41,725 nt of DNA from Oceanobacillus massiliensis str. N'diop (GCF_000285495.1 NZ_HE610976.1:1046248-1087972), one strand, 5' to 3'. Positions 27,404 to 38,164 are shown, counted from the first letter of the stretch. Numbers and translations are program-made. The notes: generated from the sequence alone by a model not told the origin.

Positions 27404-28780
27404 TTATGCTTGCATCATCATAGGAGGAATATCCCCATCCTGATAGCGGTGGTCCAAATCGACGAATTTATTATACTCTTTTACGAATGCCAGCTCTACC
27501 GTGCCTGTTGGGCCGTTACGCTGCTTGGCAATAATGATTTCGATAATATTCTGTTTCTCTGTTTCTTTGTCATAATAATCATCACGGTAAAGGAAGCCTA
27601 CGATATCGGCATCCTGCTCAATACTTCCTGACTCACGAATATCCGACATCATCGGCCGTTTATCCTGACGTGATTCCACTCCACGGGAAAGCTGCGAAAG
27701 GGCAATCAATGGAACCTTCAGTTCACGTGCCAATGCTTTCAAGGCACGTGATATCTCTGAAACTTCCTGCTGACGGTTTTCTTTGGAGCTTCCACTCCCC
27801 TGGATAAGCTGCAGGTAATCGATCAATATCATGCCAAGTCCATGTTCCTGTTTTAAGCGCCGGCATTTTGAGCGAATTTCGCTTACACGCACCCCTGGTG
27901 AGTCATCAATATAGATTCCCGCATTTGACAGGGATCCCATTGCCATCGTCAATTTTCCCCAATCATCTGCCTGGAGCTGTCCATTACGAAGCCGCTGGGC
28001 ATCAATATTACCTTCCGCGCAAAGCATACGCTGTACAAGCTGTTCTGCACCCATCTCCAGACTGAAGATAGCTACATTCTGTTCTGTCTTCACAGCTACG
28101 TTCTGCGCAACATTCAAGGCGAAGGCAGTTTTACCAACAGAAGGCCGGGCCGCAATGATAATTAAATCATTTGGCTGGAATCCGGACGTGATTCGGTCCA
28201 AGTCATGAAACCCTGTCGGCACTCCGGTTACATCGCCGCTCTGTTGATGTAGCTGCTCAATATTGTCATATACATCAATCAGGACATCTTTAATGTTTTT
28301 GAATGCCCCTGTATTTTTCCGTCCGGATACCTCGAGGATATTTTTCTCTGCATCATTCAGAATACCCTCCACTTCATCTTCCTTTTCAAAAGTGGATGTC
28401 ACAATATCGGTCGCAGTTCGTATTAGGCGGCGCAGGATGGCTTTTTCTTCAACGATTTTACTATAGTACTCGATATTGGCAGCTGTCGGGACGCTTTCGG
28501 CAACCTGTGTCAAATAGGTAACACCGCCCGCTTCTTCCAGCTGTTTTTTGTTATTTAAATACGTGGTGACCGTTACTACATCAATCGGTTCTCCCTTTTC
28601 AGAAAGGTCCATCATTGCGGCAAAAATCCGTTGATGACTCGCACGATAGAAATCTTCAGAGACCAATAATTCTGATGCCGTCGTAAAAGCTTGCGGCTCG
28701 AGAAAAATCGCTCCAATTACAGATTGCTCTGCTTCTATATTATGTGGCGGTGTTCGGTCGTTCATCGATTGACTCATCAT
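27404..28780 (-). CDS. dnaC: Replicative DNA helicase
   Basis: A 458-residue hexameric helicase (DnaB family, named DnaC in Bacillus) that unwinds the fork. The N-terminal primase-binding domain (about 10-110) is followed by a RecA-like motor with Walker A AARPSVGKTAF, Walker B MILIDYLQLI and the SQLSRGVE loop. The start at ATG 28780 follows GGGGGAG by 4 bases; the longer frame to 28795 begins before that site. No intein or insertion is seen. It follows rplI in the conserved gdpP-rplI-dnaC order. Confidence 0.97.
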   Translation of the reverse strand: MMSQSMNDRTPPHNIEAEQSVIGAIFLEPQAFTTASELLVSEDFYRASHQRIFAAMMDLSEKGEPIDVVTVTTYLNNKKQLEEAGGVTYLTQVAESVPTAANIEYYSKIVEEKAILRRLIRTATDIVTSTFEKEDEVEGILNDAEKNILEVSGRKNTGAFKNIKDVLIDVYDNIEQLHQQSGDVTGVPTGFHDLDRITSGFQPNDLIIIAARPSVGKTAFALNVAQNVAVKTEQNVAIFSLEMGAEQLVQRMLCAEGNIDAQRLRNGQLQADDWGKLTMAMGSLSNAGIYIDDSPGVRVSEIRSKCRRLKQEHGLGMILIDYLQLIQGSGSSKENRQQEVSEISRALKALARELKVPLIALSQLSRGVESRQDKRPMMSDIRESGSIEQDADIVGFLYRDDYYDKETEKQNIIEIIIAKQRNGPTGTVELAFVKEYNKFVDLDHRYQDGDIPPMMMQA

Positions 28781-28883
28781 TTTCTCCCCCTTCATCCAAG
28801 AGGTAAAACAAAGTCCTCTTTACTTCTATTTAACTTCTATTAAACGGATTAGCAATATTTACTAGTTTGTCGGCAATACAGAA

Positions 28884-28907
28884 GAAATCGGCAGTTAAGC
28901 CGATTTC
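28884..28907 (-). terminator. Hairpin between rplI and dnaC
   Basis: GAAATCGGC and GCCGATTTC form a 9-bp stem with a 6-base loop. On the minus strand only a short T-rich tract follows, so it may attenuate rather than stop readthrough from rplI into dnaC. Confidence 0.5.
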
Positions 28908-28944
28908 CGTCATGCGATTTCGCTATTTTTCTATTTTTGCAGAT

Positions 28945-29391
28945 CTATTGTTCACTTACATGAACCTTTACAGAACCGGATACCTCTGGATGAAGTTTTA
29001 CCGGCACGGTGGTATATCCCAATGCCCGAATCGGCTGGTCCAGCTCGATTTTACGTTTGTCCACTTTATGGCCATGCTGTTTCTGAAGACCCTCGGCAAT
29101 CTGTTTGCTTGTAATAGAACCAAACAACCGGCCGCCTTCGCCTGATTTTGCTTTAAGCTCAACCGTCAACTCTGCAAGGGTATCTTTAAGATTCATAGCT
29201 TCTTCTTTTTCCTGTTGTTCCTGCTGGGCGCTTTTGCGCTGCTTTGCTTCAAGTGCCTTCATGCTTCCCGCCGTTGCTTCCTCTGCCAGGTTGTTTTTCA
29301 ACAGGTAATTCCGTGCATATCCATCAGGTACATTTTTTACATCACCTTTTTTGGCTTTGCCTTTTACGTCTTTTAGAAAAATTACTCTCAT
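28945..29391 (-). CDS. rplI: Ribosomal protein bL9
   Basis: A 148-residue large-subunit protein that binds domain V of 23S rRNA near the L1 stalk base. The N-terminal RNA-binding motif [19 protein letters not shown], the long charged connecting helix (about 40-75) and the C-terminal domain are all present. The ATG overlaps the gdpP stop by 4 bases. Confidence 0.98.
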   Translation of the reverse strand: MRVIFLKDVKGKAKKGDVKNVPDGYARNYLLKNNLAEEATAGSMKALEAKQRKSAQQEQQEKEEAMNLKDTLAELTVELKAKSGEGGRLFGSITSKQIAEGLQKQHGHKVDKRKIELDQPIRALGYTTVPVKLHPEVSGSVKVHVSEQ

Positions 29392-31364
29392 TCTGTTTCT
29401 CTCCCTTCATAATACTCATTTAAAATATCAATCAGAAATGCTTCTGCATCATTAATCGTTGTATCTTCTATTTGGGTAGCTGCATTCGTTAAATGTCCGC
29501 CGCCGTTCATTTTCTCCATAATTACCTGTACGTTTACATCACCAAGGGATCTTGCACTTATGCCTATCCTCTCGTCTGCTCTTTCAGAGATAACGAAGGA
29601 AGCGCTGATGCCAGTCATGGTAAGCAAGGTATCGGCAGCCTGCGCAATAAGCACGGGGCTATAGGCTGTTCCCGGCTCTGCTTTCGCTATCGCAATATGC
29701 TCCCGGTAAATAATGGCCCGTTCAATTATTTTACTTCGTTTTATATAAAGGTCAAGATCTTCCTTCATAAATTGCTGCACCAGGACGGTGTCTGCCCCTT
29801 TAGAGCGCAAATAGCTTGCTGCATCAAAGGTCCTTGATCCCGTTCTTAGCGTAAAGCTCTTCGTATCTACAATGATACCTGCCAACAGGGCAGTTGCTTC
29901 CAGCATTTTAAGCTTGGTTCCTTTAGGCTGATATTCCAGCAATTCTGTTACCAGTTCCGCTGTCGAGGATGCATATGGTTCCATATAAACCAGTGTGGGA
30001 TTATCAATAAATTCCTCACCCCTGCGATGGTGGTCGATCACTACTTTATATTCCGACTTATGCAGCAGACTCTCAACAGCCACCATGGATGGTTTGTGGG
30101 TATCCACGATAACCACGAGGCTTCTGCTTGTAATCATCTCTTCTGCTTCGTCCGGCTCAATAAAATAATCCCATAATTCTTCATCTGCCTTTATCGCATC
30201 CACGAGACGGTATACACCCGTATCCAAATCTTCGGGATCGAATACAATATGGCCATCTATATTATTGATCTTAGCAATATTCAACACGCCAATTGCTGCA
30301 CCGAGTGAATCCATGTCTGGTGATTTATGTCCCATAATAATCACATTATCGCTTGTCTTGACCAGTTCCTTCAGCGCATGAGAGATGACACGCGCTCTGA
30401 CACGGGTCCGTTTTTCCATCGGATTGGTTTTTCCACCATAGAAACGGACCTTCCCCTGGTCTTCTTTAATCGCAACCTGGTCACCACCGCGTCCAAGCGC
30501 CAGATCGAGACTGGATTGGGCAAGCTCTCCAAGTTCAGGAAGGCTTATATTACCGACCCCGACTCCAATGCTTAATGTGACAGGATTACTATCTGTACCA
30601 TTCATTTCACGTACTTCATCCAAAATATCGAACTTGACTTTCTCAAGCTGTTGAAGGATTTCCTTTGTACCAACAGCTAGAAACCTTTCCTGTGATGTTC
30701 GTTTTAGATAAAGGCCGTAATGACTGGACCAGTTGTTTAAAACGGTCGTCACTTGTGAATTCAGCTGGCTTTTTGCAGTGTCATCCATGTTTTGTGTGAT
30801 TTCCTCATAATTGTCCAGGAATATGATTGCCAATACGGTTTGTTCATTATGATAAAGCTCCTGCAGTTCTTCCTGATCTGTGCGATCAAGCATATAGAGC
30901 AGTCTTTCTTCTTTTCTGATGATCGTTTGAAACTTATAGCCTTTCAGTTCAAGCCACACCGTATCCTTATTCTCTTTAATCATGGGGATAAGGTTTTCTG
31001 ATAGCTTGTTTAACGAGTCACCTACCAGTGAATCATGTTCTTCACTGAATTTATTCATATATGGATTCGTCCACTCAATATGGTAATCCTCATTATACAG
31101 AACAATCCCGAGCGGCATCTCCAATAATGCCTCTTCACCGACTTTCTTTATCCGATGGGAGATCGTAGAGATATATTGCTCCGCCTCTTCAAGAAGCATC
31201 CGTTCTGTCCTGATACTATAATAAAAGGAAGCAGCCAAAACGACAGTCATAATGAGACCCAACATCCATTGGAAATACCAAATGACACCAAGCAAAATTA
31301 GGGACAATAGATAAATCACCCACAAGTGTCTGCTCAATGTTGGTTTCTTTTGTAAATCCGGCAT
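29388..31364 (-). CDS. gdpP: Cyclic-di-AMP phosphodiesterase GdpP
   Basis: A 658-residue membrane enzyme that hydrolyses c-di-AMP to pApA. Two N-terminal membrane helices (about 12-52) are followed by a degenerate PAS domain, a degenerate GGDEF domain (about 170-300) and the DHH-DHHA1 catalytic module (about 335-655). Metal-binding motifs are visible: [22 protein letters not shown] and [11 protein letters not shown]; the DHHA1 part has [10 protein letters not shown]. c-di-AMP controls potassium and osmolyte uptake, relevant to opuA nearby. It precedes rplI with a 4-base overlap. Confidence 0.97.
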   Translation of the reverse strand: MPDLQKKPTLSRHLWVIYLLSLILLGVIWYFQWMLGLIMTVVLAASFYYSIRTERMLLEEAEQYISTISHRIKKVGEEALLEMPLGIVLYNEDYHIEWTNPYMNKFSEEHDSLVGDSLNKLSENLIPMIKENKDTVWLELKGYKFQTIIRKEERLLYMLDRTDQEELQELYHNEQTVLAIIFLDNYEEITQNMDDTAKSQLNSQVTTVLNNWSSHYGLYLKRTSQERFLAVGTKEILQQLEKVKFDILDEVREMNGTDSNPVTLSIGVGVGNISLPELGELAQSSLDLALGRGGDQVAIKEDQGKVRFYGGKTNPMEKRTRVRARVISHALKELVKTSDNVIIMGHKSPDMDSLGAAIGVLNIAKINNIDGHIVFDPEDLDTGVYRLVDAIKADEELWDYFIEPDEAEEMITSRSLVVIVDTHKPSMVAVESLLHKSEYKVVIDHHRRGEEFIDNPTLVYMEPYASSTAELVTELLEYQPKGTKLKMLEATALLAGIIVDTKSFTLRTGSRTFDAASYLRSKGADTVLVQQFMKEDLDLYIKRSKIIERAIIYREHIAIAKAEPGTAYSPVLIAQAADTLLTMTGISASFVISERADERIGISARSLGDVNVQVIMEKMNGGGHLTNAATQIEDTTINDAEAFLIDILNEYYEGRETE

Positions 31365-31407
31365 CGCGTTCAGCTCCTATTACTTCATATCACCTGTAGA
31401 TTTTATT

Positions 31408-32349
31408 TTATTTCTTCTTTGTCAGGTAATCTCTTAGCCTAAAACCTATATCAATTATACCTAAGATTCTTACGAAATAAAGCAGAAATGTTGGAAAAAG
31501 TATTGTCAGCACAACACTGAAAATCGGAATCGCTCGCGACATCCGCTTGTGATGGGCATAAAAGAAGATAAAAGAAAATCCCTGAAGCGTCATTAACAGA
31601 CCTGTAAGTACGAGCACATTCTGTAAGGCCATATAGTAAAAGCCGGAATCAGGCCCAAGGAATGAAAAGAACAGTGCAAAAAAGTAAACCCATATAATCG
31701 ATGTCGGGAATCTCAAATTGCGAAAAGCGGGAAAATAGAGCTGTTTCTTCTCAAGCCGGTTTATAAATTTATAGCTAATCCATTGGGAGAGAAAAGCGAG
31801 TATGATAGCAGATAAAGCAAACCCTACCGGAAGGAGATCAATGATGGTCTCAACCTGTAATTGGAGCATTTCTTCCATTTCTTCTGTCTGCTCCGCTGCA
31901 CCAAATTGTTCCATTACAGACATGCTCATTTCCAATGAATCAGAAAGCATTACTTTAAATTCTTCCACCCAATTCATGGATAAGACGATTTGGCTGAAAA
32001 CAAAAACAAACAATAGCCCGGCAATAAACCCTAATGTACCTCTTGCCCATGTTTCGTATGGGGAAAGACCCTTGCGGATGGCACCACCTATGGCTATACC
32101 GCCAATCCCCATCAATACTGCAAGCGGCAAGGTAAAGAAGGTTGTCAGGATTACAGTTAAAACCAATGCAACTGCAAGCATTAATAAAGAAGGCTTAAAG
32201 CCATATCTGGAAGCATATAAAACAAATGGGACCGGCAAAACAAACATGCCGAATATAGATAGCACTGGCACAAACACAGTAATAAATACTAGTACCATGA
32301 AGATTGCCAGCAATAATGCTCCGTCTGTCATTTTTCTCGATTGATTCAT
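31408..32349 (-). CDS. yybS: YybS-family membrane protein (DUF2232)
   Basis: A 313-residue polytopic protein with about eight hydrophobic segments, of the DUF2232/YybS family, related to ECF-type or S-component folds; the substrate is unknown. The ATG follows GAGGTG by 6 bases. It lies 43 bases upstream of gdpP, the conserved order in bacilli. An acidic, methionine-rich loop (about 130-165) connects the middle helices. Confidence 0.88.
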   Translation of the reverse strand: MNQSRKMTDGALLLAIFMVLVFITVFVPVLSIFGMFVLPVPFVLYASRYGFKPSLLMLAVALVLTVILTTFFTLPLAVLMGIGGIAIGGAIRKGLSPYETWARGTLGFIAGLLFVFVFSQIVLSMNWVEEFKVMLSDSLEMSMSVMEQFGAAEQTEEMEEMLQLQVETIIDLLPVGFALSAIILAFLSQWISYKFINRLEKKQLYFPAFRNLRFPTSIIWVYFFALFFSFLGPDSGFYYMALQNVLVLTGLLMTLQGFSFIFFYAHHKRMSRAIPIFSVVLTILFPTFLLYFVRILGIIDIGFRLRDYLTKKK

Positions 32350-32678
32350 TCATTGCACCTCATCTAAGCAAGTAGAAATTAAATTCAGGAATACATCTTA
32401 TCATATGATAACATGATTTCAATAGAAAGGCTTGTCGGATCATGTAGAAACCATTATTTCCCGGGCAATAGAAAGACCTTTTTTCGACAAAAAACTGCTG
32501 CCTCTTGTCGAAACATCTAATTCTATGAAAAAGATGCTATCCATTTCATCAACATAGGCGCTTTTGCATCTATTTTCCATTATAATGGGAGAGAGATAAT
32601 GGAATATCCAAGAGTTTATTATCTGTATATAGATTTTCACTCATGGATAGAACCAAACTTTTAGAAGGATGAACTTAC
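32350..32678. other. Divergent intergenic region yybS / small membrane gene
   Basis: The region contains a 9-bp perfect hairpin, TTTCGACAA (32482-32490) with TTGTCGAAA (32505-32513), and a TATAAT at about 32580 that could serve the plus-strand gene, though no good -35 box accompanies it. The minus-strand frame at 32440-32640 has no ribosome-binding site and no recognisable product. Confidence 0.45.
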
Positions 32679-33173
32679 ATGACCTACCTGCACCTATTTC
32701 TTACCAGTCTAAAATTACCGAAAAAAAATGCTATGTTTAAGCTCAATCGGGCTGGAATGGATGTAGCCGTTATCTATATGTTCCTCATGCTCGCCATCGT
32801 CTCCATCCCATCTCTCATAGAGAGGCTTACAGCAACCACTGGGCTTGGAGCAGATCTTCATATTATTTTCAAGCTCATTTACTTTTTCATGTTTTATTAT
32901 CTCCCAATGACAATCCTTGTGTTTGCCGCCTTATCGATTGTCGCTTATATGGGGGTGGGCTTTGCAATGATCACCCAGCGGAAATTGCGCTTTGCCATCC
33001 TTTGGAAGCTGAGCGCCTTTACGACGACCATTCCCTTTCTGCTTTATACGGTCATTACCCTCCTATTTCATGTGAGTGATCTATATCTAGCTATCGCTTT
33101 TCTGTATGCCTTTATCCTTTTAATAAAGATGATTACCATCTATCCGCAGAAAAGAACTACGCATAAAAAATAA
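32679..33173 (+). CDS. Small membrane protein, DUF1189-like
   Basis: A 164-residue protein with four hydrophobic segments (about 27-46, 62-88, 108-130, 132-152). The N-terminal amphipathic stretch (LHLFLTSLKLPKKNAMFKLNRAG) and the overall pattern resemble DUF1189 membrane proteins, but it is shorter than those I know, so the family call is tentative. AAGGATG precedes the ATG by 7 bases. It is the only plus-strand gene in this stretch and ends in a shared bidirectional terminator with rpsR. Confidence 0.55.
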   Translation: MTYLHLFLTSLKLPKKNAMFKLNRAGMDVAVIYMFLMLAIVSIPSLIERLTATTGLGADLHIIFKLIYFFMFYYLPMTILVFAALSIVAYMGVGFAMITQRKLRFAILWKLSAFTTTIPFLLYTVITLLFHVSDLYLAIAFLYAFILLIKMITIYPQKRTTHKK

Positions 33174-33193
33174 AAAGATTCACGAACGCAATA

Positions 33194-33234
33194 TAAAAAG
33201 CCTCAAAATCCGGTTACAGATTTTGAGGCTTTTT
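33194..33234. terminator. Bidirectional terminator
   Basis: AAAAAGCCTCAAAATC and GATTTTGAGGCTTTTT form a 16-bp stem with an 8-base loop. It serves both the rpsF operon (minus) and the small membrane gene (plus). Confidence 0.92.
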
Positions 33235-33236
33235 CA

Positions 33237-33482
<246 letters not shown>

Positions 33483-33489
33483 TTATATT

Positions 33490-33993
33490 TTAGAATGGTA
33501 AATCATCGTCTGATATATCGATAGGCTCTCCATTATTTTTAAATGGATCGTCTTGATTTTGATTCTGGTTTTGCTGGTATTGATTTTGGTTTTGATTTTG
33601 ATTTTGATTTTGAAATTGGTTCTGATTTCTGTTTTGCTGGAAGTCTGATGATTCTTGTCTTCCTTGGGAAGAACCTTTAGATTCCAAAAATTGAACACTG
33701 TCAGCAACAACTTCCGTTACATAAACAGTTTTACCATCTTGTCCTTCGAATGTACGTGTTTGAATACGGCCATCCACACCGATTAAACTACCCTTTTTCA
33801 TGTAGTTTGCAAGGTTTTCAGCCGGTTTACGCCAAACAACACAGTTAATGAAGTCAGCTTCACGATTTCCCTGCTGGTTGGAGAACGGTCTATTTACTGC
33901 GACAGTAAAGTTGGCCACTGCAACGCCATTGGGTGTATAACGTAAATCAGGATCCTTCGTTAACCTGCCTACGAGTACGACACGATTTAACAT
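33490..33993 (-). CDS. ssb: Single-stranded DNA-binding protein
   Basis: A 167-residue SSB with an OB fold (1-105, [20 protein letters not shown]), a glutamine/asparagine linker and the acidic tail ending DDDLPF that recruits partner proteins. The start at ATG 33993 follows GGAG by 8 bases; the GTG nine bases earlier is less well placed. The linker (about 120-155) is almost entirely Q/N, encoded by a TTTTGA-type short tandem repeat on the plus strand. It sits between rpsF and rpsR, as is usual in Firmicutes. Confidence 0.97.
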   Translation of the reverse strand: MLNRVVLVGRLTKDPDLRYTPNGVAVANFTVAVNRPFSNQQGNREADFINCVVWRKPAENLANYMKKGSLIGVDGRIQTRTFEGQDGKTVYVTEVVADSVQFLESKGSSQGRQESSDFQQNRNQNQFQNQNQNQNQNQYQQNQNQNQDDPFKNNGEPIDISDDDLPF

Positions 33994-34008
33994 CAGAACC
34001 ACTCCTTA

Positions 34009-34296
34009 TTATTGTTCATCTCGAACTGCAATATGACGAATAATATCATCAGAGAACTTAGCTAGGCGATCAAATTCATTTACTGCTTCGTCGCCACTGC
34101 TGAAGTTAATGATTACATAATATCCATCACGGTAGTCTTTGATTTCATAAGCAAGACGTTTCTTGCCTTTCTCATCTACTTTAGCAATCTCCGCTCCATT
34201 ATCAGTTAAGATCTTGTTGAAACGCTCGATTAAAGCTGTTAGAGCATCCTCTTCAATGTCTGGGCGGACGATATACATGATTTCGTATTTTCTCAT
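34009..34296 (-). CDS. rpsF: Ribosomal protein bS6
   Basis: A 95-residue ferredoxin-like-fold protein that pairs with S18 on 16S r[19 protein letters not shown] and [16 protein letters not shown] are family hallmarks. First gene of the operon; AAGGAGG lies 6-7 bases before the ATG. A structured leader precedes it. Confidence 0.98.
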   Translation of the reverse strand: MRKYEIMYIVRPDIEEDALTALIERFNKILTDNGAEIAKVDEKGKKRLAYEIKDYRDGYYVIINFSSGDEAVNEFDRLAKFSDDIIRHIAVRDEQ

Positions 34297-34398
34297 CCGT
34301 TACACCTCCTTTTGGTCTTAGCGGCCCCCATTTGCTGAAAAACTTATCCGTTAATCGCAATAGGAGCAAGGAATAATCATAATCTAATTACTCACAAT
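34297..34398 (-). promoter_or_regulatory. Probable S6:S18 leader motif of the rpsF operon
   Basis: The ~100-base leader can fold with GCTCCTATTGC pairing to GCAAATGGGGGC (one bulged A), immediately followed by CCGCTAAG, where AAG can pair with an upstream CTT. A CCG trinucleotide in a bulge beside such a helix is the hallmark of the autoregulatory rpsF leader bound by the S6:S18 complex. The fold was made by hand. Confidence 0.6.
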
Positions 34399-34403
34399 GA
34401 TAA

Positions 34404-34432
34404 ATTATACCAAATCCTGCTTTGTTTGACAA
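34404..34432 (-). promoter_or_regulatory. Promoter of rpsF-ssb-rpsR
   Basis: On the minus strand TTGTCA (34432-34427) and TATAAT (34409-34404) are separated by 17 bases, with a TG at the extended -10 position (GGTATAAT is close to TGnTATAAT). It is the strongest sigma-A match I saw in the window. Confidence 0.85.
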
Positions 34433-34506
34433 GTATCCGAGAGATCCCAATATACGTTATTGCAAATTTACAGTGCTGACTTGATCCAACCAGCTTCTGC
34501 GGTTAT

Positions 34507-35607
34507 TTAGACGTTGAATCTGAAATGAATGACGTCACCGTCCTGGACAACGTAATCTTTGCCTTCCAGACGGACCTTCCCTCTTTCCCGTGCATGTGCC
34601 ATGTTGCCTGCATCGACCAAATCCTCATAGGAAACGGTCTCTGCACGAATGAAGCCTCTTTCAAAATCAGTATGGATAATTCCTGCTGCTTGCGGTGCTT
34701 TAATACCTTTACGGAACGTCCATGCGCGTACTTCCTGTTCACCCGCTGTAAAATACGTTGCGAGTCCTAAGAGGCTGTAAGAAGCTTTAATCAGCTTGTC
34801 CAATCCGGATTCAGTAATTCCTAGATCATCAAGGAACATTTCCTTTTCCTCTGGATCAAGCTCTGAAATCTCCTCTTCAATCCTTGCGCAGATAACAATG
34901 ACTTCCGCATTTTCTTTGGCTGCAAATTCACGCACCTTTTGAACATTTTCATTTGAATCAGGGTCAGCAACCTCTTCCTCGCTTACATTTGCTACATATA
35001 AGGTTGGTTTGCTGGTTAATAAGTGAAGGCCTCTCACTACTTTCTGCTGATCTTCTGTAAATTCCAAAGCACGGACTGGTTTTTCTTCTTCCAGGCCATC
35101 CTTGATTTTCACAAGAACATCATGTTCAGCAACTGCATCCTTGTCTTTTTGCCTTGCAAGTTTTTCCACACGCTGAAAACGTTTATTAACAGTTTCCAAG
35201 TCAGCAAGAATCAATTCCAGATTAATAATCTCGATATCATCGATCGGGTCCACTTTACCAGAGACGTGGGTAATGTTCTCATCCACGAAACAGCGAACAA
35301 CCTGACAGATTGCATCCACTTGCCGAATATGTGAAAGGAATTGGTTGCCAAGCCCTTCACCCTTACTTGCACCTTTTACGATACCTGCAATATCGGTAAA
35401 TTCAAATGCCGTTGGTACCGTTTTTTTCGGTTTTACTAATTCAGTTAATTTATCTAAGCGTTCGTCAGGTACTTCCACAATTCCCACATTTGGATCGATC
35501 GTTGCAAACGGATAGTTTGCTGCTTCTGCTCCGGCCTGTGTTATTGCGTTAAAAAGTGTGGATTTTCCAACGTTCGGAAGTCCGACGATTCCTGCTGTCA
35601 ATGCCAT
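34507..35607 (-). CDS. ychF: Redox-regulated ATPase/GTPase YchF
   Basis: A 366-residue Obg-family P-loop protein (OLA1/YchF group, which prefers ATP). G1 GLPNVGKST (8-16), G3 [10 protein letters not shown] and the C-terminal TGS domain are present, and the length is exactly that of the family. The start at ATG 35607 ([12 protein letters not shown]) follows GGAG by 10 bases; the nine extra codons of the longer frame overlap that site. It binds ribosomes and is linked to stress responses. Confidence 0.96.
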   Translation of the reverse strand: MALTAGIVGLPNVGKSTLFNAITQAGAEAANYPFATIDPNVGIVEVPDERLDKLTELVKPKKTVPTAFEFTDIAGIVKGASKGEGLGNQFLSHIRQVDAICQVVRCFVDENITHVSGKVDPIDDIEIINLELILADLETVNKRFQRVEKLARQKDKDAVAEHDVLVKIKDGLEEEKPVRALEFTEDQQKVVRGLHLLTSKPTLYVANVSEEEVADPDSNENVQKVREFAAKENAEVIVICARIEEEISELDPEEKEMFLDDLGITESGLDKLIKASYSLLGLATYFTAGEQEVRAWTFRKGIKAPQAAGIIHTDFERGFIRAETVSYEDLVDAGNMAHARERGKVRLEGKDYVVQDGDVIHFRFNV

Positions 35608-35695
35608 TAAACTTTCACTCCTTAAGGATTCCATTCATATGAACGCGTTTGTTATCCCAATTATAGATAGTAGCATGTAAAAAGACAAGCAGCTA

Positions 35696-35738
35696 AAAAG
35701 CAAAAATAGGCATACAATGTATACCTATTTTTGCTTTT
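35696..35738. terminator. Bidirectional terminator-like hairpin
   Basis: AAAAGCAAAAATAGG and CCTATTTTTGCTTTT form a perfect 15-bp stem with a 13-base loop and T-runs on both strands. It lies between the DUF951 gene and ychF. The remaining intergenic bases to 35894 show nothing else. Confidence 0.82.
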
Positions 35739-35894
35739 ACCCTATTACTTTTCATTTTTCTATCTCTTTATGCTTCTATTATACTAATTCAAACGCCTCA
35801 TAGTCAATTTTAACTATTTTTAAAATTATTTAACATTCCCGCTGCAACGGGCTCTTTCTGTTAAAAACCGTTATATTGGAATCGGCGCTTTTCA

Positions 35895-36089
35895 CTATCC
35901 TTCTGCCCTTTCCAATACTTTTTTCATTTTCTTTGTAAATTCTCTTCTCGGAATCATGACACTGTGCTCACAGCCAAGGCATTTGATTCGGATATCCATG
36001 CCCATCCGAATTATTTTCCAGCGGTTTTCACCACACGGGTGCTGTTTTTTCATCTGTACAACATCATTCAATCCAAATTCTTTCTCCAT
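35895..36089 (-). CDS. DUF951 family protein
   Basis: A 64-residue protein of the DUF951 family (B. subtilis YyzM type), starting MEKEFGLNDVVQMKKQHPCG and containing a CxxC pair (CLGC) followed by HSVMIPRREF. The family is conserved next to ychF and mscS in bacilli. Function is unknown; the cysteines and small fold suggest nucleic-acid or metal binding, which is speculation. The ATG follows AGGAG. Confidence 0.88.
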   Translation of the reverse strand: MEKEFGLNDVVQMKKQHPCGENRWKIIRMGMDIRIKCLGCEHSVMIPRREFTKKMKKVLERAEG

Positions 36090-36221
36090 TTCGGGCTCTC
36101 CTTTTTACACTTTAGATACGAAACGTTTAAAATAGCAGGAATAATTCAACCCACCCATATATTTTTGCTTCCACGCCAACAGGGATTCTATGCTTTTGTT
36201 ATCTCCCATTATACCTAAATT

Positions 36222-37121
36222 TTATAGTCCGCGCTCTCTATTTTCCTGAATAAATTTCTCTTTTTCTTCTTTTGAATACATGACAAGTCGCGGTGCCGGT
36301 ATTTCAATTCCTGATTTATATAGCTTGTCCTGCATTTCTTTTTTAATATTGCGTTCTCCAGCCCATTGGAATCCGGGTAATGTATCTGCAATGACGCGAA
36401 GTGTAAAATGGGATACTTCAAGATTCTGCACCCCAATGATTTCCGGGATTCCGACAATGAATTCATATTTCTCGGGTAAACTGGCAGCCACTTTATTAAT
36501 GACCTTTTCCGCATCGTCAACATTGCTTTCATACGGAATATTGATATCTACCACTGCAAGCCCATTATGGAGCGAATAATTGGTAACCTGTGTCACATTT
36601 CCGTTTGGGATAATGTGCATTTCTCCTGTCCAGCTTAGTACCTTCGTCGTGCGAAGCCCAATCTCCTCTACCGTACCCTCGATTCCGGATACTGCCACAT
36701 AATCCCCAACAGAGAATTGGTCTTCAAAAATAATAAAGAAGCCAGAGATAATATCCCTTACCAGATTCTGTGCCCCAAAACCGATAGCCAAGCCTACAAC
36801 CCCGGCACCTGCAAGCAGCGGACCGATTTCAAAGTTAAAGACACCGAGTATCATCACAATTGCCATAAAATATACGATATAGGCAATCACATTTTTAATC
36901 AGTTTTTTGAGTGTATTTTCCCTTCGCTGCGAGATTCTGATGGGACCTCTGCTCCTGTTTGAAAACAGCTTTTCTACCAGGGTCCTCGTCACCTTGACAA
37001 TCGTGACAGCCAGTAGAATGATAATGACAACTTTAATGAAAACCGAGAATATGATTGTCCATAATTCCGGTCCAGTTATATATGTCCATAGATCGGTTAT
37101 TTGTCTATTGATGGCATCCAT
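36222..37121 (-). CDS. Small-conductance mechanosensitive channel family protein
   Basis: A 299-residue MscS-type channel that releases solutes on hypo-osmotic shock. Three membrane helices (about 15-42, 62-85, 90-120) end in the pore-lining helix GAGVVGLAIGFGAQNLVRD. A beta domain and an alpha/beta vestibule follow. The start at ATG 37121 has GGAGG 7 bases upstream; the longer frame begins within the end of the preceding gene. Its presence with opuA and gdpP fits life at changing salinity. Confidence 0.93.
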   Translation of the reverse strand: MDAINRQITDLWTYITGPELWTIIFSVFIKVVIIILLAVTIVKVTRTLVEKLFSNRSRGPIRISQRRENTLKKLIKNVIAYIVYFMAIVMILGVFNFEIGPLLAGAGVVGLAIGFGAQNLVRDIISGFFIIFEDQFSVGDYVAVSGIEGTVEEIGLRTTKVLSWTGEMHIIPNGNVTQVTNYSLHNGLAVVDINIPYESNVDDAEKVINKVAASLPEKYEFIVGIPEIIGVQNLEVSHFTLRVIADTLPGFQWAGERNIKKEMQDKLYKSGIEIPAPRLVMYSKEEKEKFIQENRERGL

Positions 37122-37138
37122 CTTTATTCCTCCACTCA

Positions 37139-38164
37139 TCATTTATGCCGCCTGTCCATTTTATTCCATATAGGATACATTAAGAGTCTGGCTAATATAT
37201 ATAGGTTCAATATTCCATAGATTGGATAGATAAAACTAATTAGGGTAGAGAATCCGAATGTTGATAATGGTATCATGATTAGCAATACCCCAACAACGAT
37301 AACATGCAGCGGTTTTTGGAAATACTCCTGCAGTCTGGTAGCAATCCCAAGCATTCCCGATGCCGCCGTTGTAAAAATAGCAAACCACAATAGGATAGAC
37401 ATTAACACGAGTATCTCAAAGGGATAATGCTTTAAAATTGCAAACAAAGGGATTTCATATAAAAGAATTTCATCTGCAATTTGAATGAGACTGTTATTAT
37501 AAATATAGGAGAGGACCCCTAAGCAAATCCCGCTTCCCCAGCAGGCAATCCCTATCTCCCTCTTTGACGTAACTTTATTCCCAACCGCACCAAGCACCGC
37601 AATGAGAGGCAATATATTCAATGCCGTAAAAGGAAATGCCGCTATCCAGTTCCGCTGTTCATGCCAATGGGAGAACAATGCCAAGTGCTGATCGATAGTG
37701 AACATGATGAGAATGTACAGCATCCCCCCAAGTAAAAAAGGAAGGATGTACCTATTGATATTGATAAGCCCATTAACACCTTTACTGAATAATAGAATCA
37801 AAGCGACTGCAATTATAACCATTCCCCACCAATTGGGAAAGTTAAACGCCTGCCCCGTGGCCCCGCTGCCGGCAATCATAATGATGGTGGTCGTAAATAA
37901 ATATAGGAGAATCATAAAGTCAAAAACACCTGTCAGTTTACTTCCAACAATTTCCTCAAGTACCGGTAAATAATGATTTGTCTTTAATTTATGGCTAATA
38001 TTCATGATCACCATACAGCATACAGAAAAAAATAATGAAAATAATAAGATAGCAAGTCCACTTTCATGCCCGAAAAATTGCCATAGCTCCCGGCCAGACG
38101 CATACCCTGCACCAATGGTCGTGCCTATAATCAAAAACATCCACTTCAATCCTGCTGCCCACAT
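37139..38164 (-). CDS. YkvI-like membrane protein (APC superfamily)
   Basis: A 341-residue protein with about ten hydrophobic segments, of the YkvI family related to amino acid-polyamine-cation transporters. The first helix has the unwound-helix motif GTTIGAGYASGRE typical of the superfamily. The substrate is unknown. The start at ATG 38164 follows GGGGGAAG; the extra eight codons of the longer frame cover that site. It is followed by mscS after 17 bases, so the two are probably co-transcribed. Confidence 0.75.
   Translation of the reverse strand: MWAAGLKWMFLIIGTTIGAGYASGRELWQFFGHESGLAILLFSLFFSVCCMVIMNISHKLKTNHYLPVLEEIVGSKLTGVFDFMILLYLFTTTIIMIAGSGATGQAFNFPNWWGMVIIAVALILLFSKGVNGLININRYILPFLLGGMLYILIMFTIDQHLALFSHWHEQRNWIAAFPFTALNILPLIAVLGAVGNKVTSKREIGIACWGSGICLGVLSYIYNNSLIQIADEILLYEIPLFAILKHYPFEILVLMSILLWFAIFTTAASGMLGIATRLQEYFQKPLHVIVVGVLLIMIPLSTFGFSTLISFIYPIYGILNLYILARLLMYPIWNKMDRRHK

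Noticed and set aside
32440-32640. 66-residue minus-strand frame upstream of yybS
   Set aside because: No ribosome-binding site, no family features, and it spans a hairpin and the likely promoter of the divergent gene.
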